Below the pieces are notes generated by a model. The model saw nothing but the letters and a program-made list of their open reading frames with translations. It did no database searches and was not told the DNA's origin. A stretch of DNA of 64,000 nucleotides from positions 30,253 through 94,252 of the forward strand of contig PXRL01000028.1 of assembly GCA_003020965.1 (NCBI GenBank), in the 5' to 3' direction. The stretch is from Halobacteriales archaeon QS_4_69_225. GTDB taxonomy: Archaea > Halobacteriota > Halobacteria > Halobacteriales > Haloarculaceae. How positions within the stretch are numbered: the stretch's first letter is position 1; each line of letters opens with the position of its first letter. The position numbers were made by a program, and so were the translations under genes. Below, piece by piece: positions 57,824 to 64,000 of this stretch.

Positions 57824-59434
57824 TCACCGCGGGCCGGCGGCCCGCTCGAGCAGTGCCTCCGGCGTCGCCGCCGGCGCCGTCTCCTCGCCGCCGCGGACGA
57901 CGACCGCCGCCTCGCGGTCGCCCGGGACGACGACCTTCTCGTGGTCGGCGACCCGCAGCGCCGCGCGGTGCAGCTCCGTTCCCGCCGGCGGCGTCCGGAT
58001 CACCAGCGGGTCGTAGTGCGCCCGGGCGCAGGCGGCGGCGTAGCCGGCGGCCTCGATGCCCATCCGGTCGTGGGCGCCGGCGAACGACGACAGCGCGTCG
58101 ACGGCCGCCCGGCGGTACCGCTCCGCGCCGGTCAGCGCCCACAGCTCCAGCAGGCCGTCGGCCATCTCGGCGTTGGTCTCCAGCGGCCGCAGCGGGTGGG
58201 CCAGTAAGCCGGCGCCGGTCGGCTCGCCGTCGCGGAAGCCGCCGTCGTCGGCCAGCCGGTCGACGGCGTCGTCGGCGACCCGCCGTGCCGGCTCGAGCCA
58301 GCCGTCGGGGCCGGTCACCTGGGCGGCGGCGGTCAGCCCGCCCAGCAGCCGTGCGTGGTCGACCAGCAGCCCCGTCGTCGCGGCGCCGGCGCCGTCGAAG
58401 CGGGCCACCCGGCCCTCGTCGACGAGCGTCGCCAGGACGTGTTCGAGGGCCCGCCCGGCGTACCGGACGGCGCCGTCGTGGTCGGTGACGGCCGCGAACC
58501 GAAACAGCGCCTCCGCGGCCAGCCCGTTGCGGTCGGCCAGCACCGTCCCGTCGACGGCCGGCGGCTCTGCCGCCTCTCGCTCGCTCGGCTCCAGCAGGTA
58601 GTAGTCGCCGGCGGCCTGGCTCGCGGCGAACGCCTCGCCGGTCCACAGCTCCGTGGTCAGGTAGTCGACGGTGCGCTCGGCCGTCCGCAGGTACGACTCC
58701 TCGCCAGTGTAGAGGTAGCCGGTCGCGAAGGCCCGCAGGAGGGCGGCGTTGCCGTCGGTCAGCTTCTCGCGGTGGGGCTCGCCCCAGCGGCGCGTCTCGG
58801 CGAACCGGTAGAAGCCGCCGTCGTAGGTGTCCTGGAGGTGCGTCCGGACGGCCTCCAGCGTTCGGGTCGCCCGGTCGCGGTCCCGCTTGCAGGCGAACTC
58901 GACGGTCCGGGGCAGCGGGAACTTCGCGCCGGAGCCCCAGCCGCCGAACTCCCCGTCGAAGGCCGCCGCCACCTGCTCGACCACGTGGGCCTCGACGGCG
59001 GCGGTCACCTCGCCGGCCGGGAGGTCGGCATCCGACAGCGCGCGCGGCACCCGGCCGGCGTCGGCGCCCTCTGCGTCCCACGTCTCCCGGACCCGCTCCA
59101 GCACCTGCCGGAGGCCGTCGACGCCGAGGTAGGTCGCCCCCGACAGCACCTCGCCGTCCGGCGTCAGAAACGCCGTCGTCGGGAAGCCGCCCATGTTGTA
59201 CCGCTCCCGAACCCGGGGGCGGCGGTCGACGTCGACGCGCACTGGGACGAACCGCTCGGCGACGTTGGCGGCGAGTTTCGGGTCCGAATAGACCTCCTCG
59301 TCCATCCGGGCACACCACTCACACCACGGCGCGGTCAGCGACAGCAGCAGGGGCTCGTCGTCCCGGGCGGCGGCCTCGAACGGCTCCGGGCCCCAGGGGT
59401 GCCAGTCGACGAGGGTTCCGTCGCGGAAGGTCAT
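57824..59434 (-). CDS. Thioredoxin-domain protein, DUF255/SSP411 (YyaL) family
   Basis: A 536-residue protein shorter than the 650-700 residues usual for YyaL/SSP411. N-terminal thioredoxin-like domain with SLTAPWCEWCARMDEEVYSD (the CxxC-like C-E-W-C) and NMGGFPTTAFLTPDGEVL (cis-Pro), then an alpha/alpha barrel part with GGWGSGAKFPLPRTVEFACK, DTYDGGFYRFAETRRWGEPH and LTDGNAALLRAFATGYLYTG. The family is annotated as thioredoxin-like with sugar-epimerase-like repeats; its role is unclear. Confidence 0.9.
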   Translation of the reverse strand: MTFRDGTLVDWHPWGPEPFEAAARDDEPLLLSLTAPWCEWCARMDEEVYSDPKLAANVAERFVPVRVDVDRRPRVRERYNMGGFPTTAFLTPDGEVLSGATYLGVDGLRQVLERVRETWDAEGADAGRVPRALSDADLPAGEVTAAVEAHVVEQVAAAFDGEFGGWGSGAKFPLPRTVEFACKRDRDRATRTLEAVRTHLQDTYDGGFYRFAETRRWGEPHREKLTDGNAALLRAFATGYLYTGEESYLRTAERTVDYLTTELWTGEAFAASQAAGDYYLLEPSEREAAEPPAVDGTVLADRNGLAAEALFRFAAVTDHDGAVRYAGRALEHVLATLVDEGRVARFDGAGAATTGLLVDHARLLGGLTAAAQVTGPDGWLEPARRVADDAVDRLADDGGFRDGEPTGAGLLAHPLRPLETNAEMADGLLELWALTGAERYRRAAVDALSSFAGAHDRMGIEAAGYAAACARAHYDPLVIRTPPAGTELHRAALRVADHEKVVVPGDREAAVVVRGGEETAPAATPEALLERAAGPR

Positions 59435-59474
59435 GGTAGATCGACGGACGGCAGCGTCGAAAGGGCTTCGACGC

Positions 59475-61127
59475 CTACTCCCGCCGCAGCACCAGCACCC
59501 GGAGGATGTCGCCGTAGGCCGGCCGGGTGACGAGCACGCCGACGAGCACGCCGACGATGGTGACGATGGCGAATCCACGGAGGTCGCCCAGCGACAGCAC
59601 CGCCAGCGGCGACATCGCGATGATGGTGGTGGCGGCGGCGGCGCCGATGACCCAGAAGGCCTTCCGGAACCGCGACTCGAACACCCGGGAGGTGTCGATC
59701 TCACCCCGTTGCATGATCTCGTCGGCGATGATGACGAGGTCGTCGACCCCGGTGCCGATGACGGCGATGAAGCCGGCGATGTGGGACAGCTCCAGCGGCA
59801 GGCCGACGGCGGCGGCGAAGCCCAGCAGGACGTACACCTCGGCGGCGGCGGTCAGGATCATCGGCATCGCGACGTCGGCCCGGCGGTAGCGGAAGAACAC
59901 CATCAGCGAGACGGCGACGACGGCGGCGAAGCCGGTCAGCACCGACAGCGGCTTGAACCGCTCGGCCAGACTCGGTAGCAGGAAGAAGGTCGTCCCGCGG
60001 TTCTCGACGTCCAGCTCGGTCGGCAGGGCGCCGACCTTCAGGTTGATCTCCAGCTCGCGGGTCTCCTCGAACGTCCGGGCGCTGGAGGAGTAGACGGGCC
60101 GTTCGGCGAACTGGCCGGTCCGGAAGTTGTCCGCGAGGCCGTCCGTGACGCGGGCGGCGAAGACGACCTCGCCGTCCCGGACCGTTAGCAGACACCGGTT
60201 CTCGACGCCGGCCTCCTCGAAGGCCTCGGCGTTTTCCTCGATGCTCCGGTTGAGGTCGTACCGACACCGCGTCCCGCCCTGGCGGTCGAAGCCGTACTCC
60301 TGCATGGCCGCCTGGAACTCGGGGGCCGCCCGGTCGTTGAGCGTCACCGAGACCGAGGGGCTACCGTCCTGGTTCCGTTGGGTGTTGCCGACGCTGGCGA
60401 AGTCGTCCTGTGTCGTCAGCGAGTCCGTCCGGTACTCGGTGCCGTTGTCGGTCTGGACCGGATAGAAGGCGACGGTCTCGACGCGGCCCTGCTCGCCGAT
60501 GAGTTCGATGACCTCCTCGCGGTCGGCGCCGGGCACCTCCACGAGGATGAACTGCTGGCCCGGCGAGGCCGTCTGCGTCACCGTCCCGCCGCTGAGGCCG
60601 CTGCGGTCGATCTTGTTGCTCAGCACCACGACGGCGTCCTCGCGGGTACTGGCGCTGACGCCGCTCCGGACGTCGCCCTCGCCGGCGTCGAGGCCGGCCG
60701 CCTGCAGCGCGGCGGCGAACTCCGCCTGCGTCACGTTGCCGACGACCGAGTCGGTGAACACCTCGACGGTGCCGCCGGCGGCGTCGGCCCGGACGTCGGC
60801 GGGCCCGAGGCCGAGTTCCGACCGAACCGTCTCCTCGATCTCGCCGGCCCGGTCGCGCTCGAAGGACAGCCCCTCGGCGGTCATCCCGACCAGCGGCGCC
60901 CGCACCTGGGTTCCGCCGGCCAGCTCGAGGCCGAACCGGAGGTTGGTGTACCGCGAGGCCGTCGACTCCGCGACGGCGCCGTCGTCGCCGGCGGCCGCGG
61001 TGTCGTTGGCGTCGCCGCCGCCGACCCCGGTCCCGCCGCCGAGCGGCGCGAAGATGGCGACGGTGCTGACGACGACGAAGACGACCAGCAGCCAGATCCG
61101 CCAGTTCTCTCTGATTCGCAGGTTCAT
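59475..61127 (-). CDS. secD: Protein translocase subunit SecD
   Basis: A 550-residue membrane component of the Sec accessory complex: an N-terminal anchor helix (WRIWLLVVFVVVSTVAIFAP), a large extracytoplasmic P1 domain containing NLRFGLELAGGTQVRAPL (the D1 signature), and five C-terminal helices with HIAGFIAVIGTGVDDLVIIADE (D4/D5 region) and LGDLRGFAIVTIVGVLVGVL. In archaea SecDF works without SecA. Its ATG overlaps the secF stop by 4 bp (61124-61127), so the two are co-translated. Confidence 0.95.
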   Translation of the reverse strand: MNLRIRENWRIWLLVVFVVVSTVAIFAPLGGGTGVGGGDANDTAAAGDDGAVAESTASRYTNLRFGLELAGGTQVRAPLVGMTAEGLSFERDRAGEIEETVRSELGLGPADVRADAAGGTVEVFTDSVVGNVTQAEFAAALQAAGLDAGEGDVRSGVSASTREDAVVVLSNKIDRSGLSGGTVTQTASPGQQFILVEVPGADREEVIELIGEQGRVETVAFYPVQTDNGTEYRTDSLTTQDDFASVGNTQRNQDGSPSVSVTLNDRAAPEFQAAMQEYGFDRQGGTRCRYDLNRSIEENAEAFEEAGVENRCLLTVRDGEVVFAARVTDGLADNFRTGQFAERPVYSSSARTFEETRELEINLKVGALPTELDVENRGTTFFLLPSLAERFKPLSVLTGFAAVVAVSLMVFFRYRRADVAMPMILTAAAEVYVLLGFAAAVGLPLELSHIAGFIAVIGTGVDDLVIIADEIMQRGEIDTSRVFESRFRKAFWVIGAAAATTIIAMSPLAVLSLGDLRGFAIVTIVGVLVGVLVTRPAYGDILRVLVLRRE

Positions 61128-61981
61128 CTTCCGACCGCCTCGTACTTGTAGTAGCGCAGCAGGCTCACGTTCAGCAGGTAGGTGTTCATCAGGTCGGTCG
61201 TGAGGCCGAACACCAGGACGATGCCGACCTCCGGCAGCAGCGGGATGCTGAACAGGGTGGCGACGACCGTCATCACCACCATCGCCGCGATGGAGGTGAT
61301 GGTCATCGTCACCCCCGTTCGCATCGCCCGGAACGTCGACGTGTAGAAGTCGCCGCGCCGCCGGATGATGTGGTTGTTCAACAGCAGGTCCGAGTCGACG
61401 GAGTAGCCGATCAGCATCAGCAGCGCGGCGACGGTACCGAGCGACAGCTCGATGCCGAACAGCCGCATCAGCGCCAGCGGGATCACGATGTCGGAGAAGG
61501 CCGACGCGACGACGGCGATCGAGGGGATGAACGTCCGGAACAGCAGGAACACGAGCACGGCCATGGCGGCGAAGGCAACCAGCAGGCCGGCGATGGCCTG
61601 CCGCTGTGAGTCGGCGGCGAAGCTGGCCGACCGTTCGCCGACGGACTCGACCTCGTAGCCGGCCGCCTCCGCCTGCTCGATGAGCGGGTCCGCGTCGTCC
61701 GCCTGGAACGTCAGCTGGTAGGTGTCGGCCTGCGTCGCCACCGGCGTGATCGACTCGACGTTCTCGTCGAACGCCGTCTCGATTTCCGCCGGCGAGTCGG
61801 CGGCGACCACCCGCATCTCCGTTCCGCCGGTGAACTCGATGCCGAGCGGCACCGGCGAGCCGGCCATCGCCGTCGCCGCCGCGAGGACGGTCAGCGACAC
61901 CGCCAGCAGCGCCAGCGGCACCGTCACCAGCTGGCGATCGGTGTAGTCCGAGTATTCGACCTGCGGTACCGGCCGATTCAT
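61124..61981 (-). CDS. secF: Protein translocase subunit SecF
   Basis: A 285-residue partner of SecD: VTVPLALLAVSLTVLAAATA (TM1), the short P4 domain beginning LGIEFTGGTEMRVVA (the GG-T motif of SecF), and TM2-TM6 with LMLIGYSVDSDLLLNNHIIR (conserved VDSD) and GIVLVFGLTTDLMNTYLLNV. The start at 61981 is supported by an upstream CTTATTCG TATA candidate on the minus strand. First gene of the secF-secD pair; archaea use this F-then-D order. Confidence 0.95.
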   Translation of the reverse strand: MNRPVPQVEYSDYTDRQLVTVPLALLAVSLTVLAAATAMAGSPVPLGIEFTGGTEMRVVAADSPAEIETAFDENVESITPVATQADTYQLTFQADDADPLIEQAEAAGYEVESVGERSASFAADSQRQAIAGLLVAFAAMAVLVFLLFRTFIPSIAVVASAFSDIVIPLALMRLFGIELSLGTVAALLMLIGYSVDSDLLLNNHIIRRRGDFYTSTFRAMRTGVTMTITSIAAMVVMTVVATLFSIPLLPEVGIVLVFGLTTDLMNTYLLNVSLLRYYKYEAVGR

Positions 61982-62296
61982 GACTCCCGGTGTGCGGCCC
62001 CCCCGAATAAGGGTTGTCGTTCGTGCGTCGAAACGGTGCCCGCCTGCGGTTCGGGCCGGACTCCTCGAACGGACCCGCTCGTCGGCCGTCCACCGAGCCA
62101 CACGGGGATTCGCCGTCGCCGCCGACGGCGCCGCGAACCGGGGGTCGGCCCCGTTCTCCCGGGTCGGCGGCCGGAGTCGACGCCGATACGGTTGCTCCCG
62201 ACGGTGTGACCGTCCCGTCGCCGACCGCCCGGTGCCCTCGGCCCCTCGTCGTCCCGTCCGAACGGTTAATGTCGGCTCCGGCCGACGGCTCCGACC
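61982..62296. other. Divergent promoter region, no gene
   Basis: 315 bp between the divergent secF and MOSC genes. Near secF there is CCCTTATTCG on the minus strand; near the MOSC gene, CGGTTAATGTCG (62260-62271) lies about 30 bp before its ATG. The GC-rich middle has small inverted repeats and no credible coding sequence. Confidence 0.45.
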
Positions 62297-63100
62297 ATGG
62301 CGACGCCACGGCTGGAGCGCATTATCGTCTACCCGGTGAAGTCGCTGGACCCCCACGCCGTCGAGCGGACGACGATCCGGCCCGACGGCGGGCTGGCCCA
62401 CGACCGCGAGTTCGCGGTCGTCGACGCCGACGGGGCGTACGTCAACGGCAAGAACGAGCCCCGGGTCCACGGACTGCGGTCGTGGTTCGACCCGAAGGCC
62501 GGTCGGTTGACGCTGCGGGCCGGCGACGGCGACCCCGCCGCGTTCGACCTCGAGGATCGCGACGGAATCGAGAGGTGGCTCGAGGCGTTCTTCGGCCGGG
62601 CGGTCGAGCTCCGGCGCGACGAGGCGGGCGGCTTCCCCGACGACACGACCGCCGCGGGGCCGACGGTCGTCGGCGAGGCGACCCTCGAGGCGGTCGCCGG
62701 GTGGTTCGACGGCATAGACGCCGCCGAGATGCGGCGGCGGCTCCGCCCGAACCTCGTCGTCTCTGGCGTCGAGCCGTTCTGGGAGGACCGTCTCTACGCC
62801 GACCGCGAGTCGACCGTCGCCGTCCGGGTCGGCGACTGCGAGTTCCTCGGCTCGAACCCCTGCCGGCGGTGTGCCGTCCCGGCGCGGGACCCCGAGACCG
62901 GCGAGCCGACGCCCGGCTTCCGCCGGCGGTTCGTCGAGCGGCGGCGGGCGACGCTGCCGGAGTGGGCCGAGAAGACGTGGTTCGAGAACGGCCACTACCG
63001 GCTGATGGCCAACACCTTCACCCCCGAGGCGACGGTCGGCCGGCAGTTGCGGGTCGGCGACGAGGTGGAGATCCTCGGCGAGCGGCCGCGACCGGCCTGA
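62297..63100 (+). CDS. MOSC-domain protein
   Basis: A 267-residue protein with a MOSC N-terminal beta barrel (RLERIIVYPVKSLDPHAVER, GGLAHDREFAVVDADGAYVN) and the C-terminal MOSC domain with LRPNLVVSGVEPFWED, VAVRVGDCEFLGSNPCRRCAVPARDPETG (conserved Cys that binds Mo-cofactor sulfur) and YRLMANTFTPEATVGRQLRV. Such proteins transfer sulfur or reduce N-hydroxylated compounds (mARC/YiiM-like). Links to the molybdate transporter at 3990 are only functional, not positional. Confidence 0.9.
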   Translation: MATPRLERIIVYPVKSLDPHAVERTTIRPDGGLAHDREFAVVDADGAYVNGKNEPRVHGLRSWFDPKAGRLTLRAGDGDPAAFDLEDRDGIERWLEAFFGRAVELRRDEAGGFPDDTTAAGPTVVGEATLEAVAGWFDGIDAAEMRRRLRPNLVVSGVEPFWEDRLYADRESTVAVRVGDCEFLGSNPCRRCAVPARDPETGEPTPGFRRRFVERRRATLPEWAEKTWFENGHYRLMANTFTPEATVGRQLRVGDEVEILGERPRPA

Positions 63101-63182
63101 TACGGCGCCGTCCGTCCGGCGCGACCGGTTGCGGACGCGACGGTCCGTGCGAGCCGGTCGGTACCCTCTGGTTCCACGAACG

Positions 63183-63198
63183 TTTATTATGAATAATA
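63183..63198 (+). promoter_or_regulatory. TATA and palindrome before the E1-alpha gene
   Basis: TTTATTAT (63183-63190) overlaps the inverted repeat TATTAT-GA-ATAATA (63185-63198). It lies 26-40 bp before the ATG at 63224. A protein bound to the palindrome would cover the TATA box. Confidence 0.4.
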
Positions 63199-63223
63199 CC
63201 ACAGTGGGTTGTGGAGAGTTATC

Positions 63224-64000
63224 ATGCCACACAGAACGGAGTTAGAGGAGATGTACAGCGACATGGTGACCGCTCGTCACTACGAGGAGCGGCTGCAGGA
63301 GGAGTACCTGGAGGGCAAGCAGCCGAAGTTCGACATCTCGGCGGGGCCGATTCCCGGCGAGTTACACCTCGCGGCGGGCCACGAGCCGGCGGCCGTCGGC
63401 GTCTGTCAGCACCTCGACGACGAGGACACGGTAACGGCGCCGCACCGCCCGCACCACGTCGCCATCGCCAAGGGCGTCGACCTCAGGCGGATGACGGCGG
63501 AGATATTCGGCCGGGCGACGGGCCTCTCCAGCGGCAAGGGCGGCCACATGCACCTGTTCGACCCCGAGGTGAACTTCGCCTGCAGCGGCATCATCGCCCA
63601 GGGGTGTCCGCCCGCCGTCGGCGCGGCGCTGGCCGCCGACAAGCGCAACACCGACGCCGTGGCGGTCGGCTACCTCGGCGAGGGCGCCCTCGAGCAGGGC
63701 GGCTTCCTCGAGTCGCTCAACCTCGCGTCGGTACGGAACCTGCCGGTGGTGTTCGTCGTCGAGGACAACGACTGGGCCATCAGCATGCCCAAGGACCGGG
63801 TGACCGACGTCGCCGACGGCTCCCGGCGGGCCGACGGCTTCGACATGCCGGGCGAGCGGGTCGACCACAACGACCCTGTGGCGGTGTACGAGGCCGCCGA
63901 GCGGGCGGTCGGCCGCGCCCGCGCCGGCAACGGCCCCACGCTCATCGAGGTACAGGTCCACCGGCGGATGGGCCACTTCATGGGCGACGCACAGGGCTAC
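63224..64000 (+). CDS. 2-oxoacid/acetoin-type dehydrogenase E1 alpha subunit (partial, runs off window)
   Basis: 259 codons are visible, with the 3' end outside the window. A ThDP-dependent E1 alpha: MYSDMVTARHYEERLQEEYL, AGHEPAAVGVCQHLDDEDTV, SSGKGGHMHLFDPEVNFACS and GYLGEGALEQGGFLESLNLA ... EDNDWAIS, where the GDG...NN motif reads GEG...DN. The GKGGHMHLF loop is characteristic of PDH and acetoin dehydrogenase alpha. A beta subunit and E2 would be expected just downstream. It is distinct from the stand-alone E1 alpha at 35359. Confidence 0.9.
   Translation, partial: MPHRTELEEMYSDMVTARHYEERLQEEYLEGKQPKFDISAGPIPGELHLAAGHEPAAVGVCQHLDDEDTVTAPHRPHHVAIAKGVDLRRMTAEIFGRATGLSSGKGGHMHLFDPEVNFACSGIIAQGCPPAVGAALAADKRNTDAVAVGYLGEGALEQGGFLESLNLASVRNLPVVFVVEDNDWAISMPKDRVTDVADGSRRADGFDMPGERVDHNDPVAVYEAAERAVGRARAGNGPTLIEVQVHRRMGHFMGDAQGY

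Overview
The window is a high-GC haloarchaeal chromosome segment. The evidence is the acidic, Asp/Glu/Ala-rich proteome, archaeal-only genes (ribosomal protein S19e, PDCD5, MptA GTP cyclohydrolase, pyruvoyl arginine decarboxylase, TrmB and PadR regulators, SecD/SecF without SecA), haloarchaeal forms of malate synthase and isocitrate lyase, and TATA boxes placed about 25-30 bp ahead of start codons, as expected for leaderless transcripts. No rRNA, CRISPR array or replication origin was seen. I count about 75 protein genes (several broken), three tRNAs, two IS200/IS605-type (IS1341-like) elements and several dispersed repeats.

Layout. 1-8 kb: a flippase-like membrane protein, S19e, a PDCD5/PP-loop/TrkA cluster, a MOT1-type molybdate transporter, a micro-gene plus PIN protein pair, an SDR, an XTP/dITP diphosphatase and a small orphan. 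8-12 kb: the glyoxylate shunt (aceB, aceA) and an R2-like diiron oxidase. 12-18 kb: a structured intergenic RNA candidate, cstA, an ArsA-type ATPase with partner, a CobW GTPase and a zinc-ribbon gene. 18-19.6 kb: an IS element with a TnpB whose RuvC-II Glu is Gly and a small ribbon-helix-helix gene inside it. 19.6-22.7 kb: small conserved genes and an FNR-type oxidoreductase. 22.9-24.7 kb: a 1.74-kb cryptic island between a 46-bp partial duplicate of tRNA-Thr(GGT) and the intact tRNA, holding an RHH/PIN toxin-antitoxin pair and an integrase N-terminal stub. 24.7-41 kb: mostly housekeeping and conserved haloarchaeal genes (enoyl-CoA hydratase, PadR regulator, Nmad3-like protein, arylsulfotransferase, hexapeptide acyltransferase, aldo-keto reductase, pdaD, tmk, 2-oxoacid dehydrogenase E1 alpha, a trkA/RAM cluster, nurA, ferredoxin). 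41-49 kb: a dipeptide/oligopeptide ABC operon interrupted by a second TnpB element that removes the start of the dppD-like gene, then tRNA-Leu(TAA) followed by repeated copies of its own 3' end. 49.5-64 kb: conserved small genes, a frameshifted paaK, a HerA-like ATPase, an arsenate-reductase-like phosphatase, a KaiC-like ATPase, mptA, a TrmB regulator, a DUF255 thioredoxin protein, secF-secD, a MOSC protein and the start of a second E1-alpha gene that runs off the window.

Most interesting signals. (1) A composite intergenic element (three good copies plus one degenerate) begins 0-4 nt after stop codons; its flanks are constant while its hairpin stems change sequence and keep pairing. (2) The Glu-less TnpB with an RHH passenger gene. 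(3) The tRNA-Thr island with an integrase reduced to 40 residues. (4) IS-driven remodelling of host genes: one IS end appears to supply the start codon and first zinc-ligand cysteine of a zinc-ribbon protein, the other truncates dppD. (5) A 107-nt hairpin with tandem G-A mismatches. All calls are by eye from the sequence; family names are from memory of the families and no database search was run.
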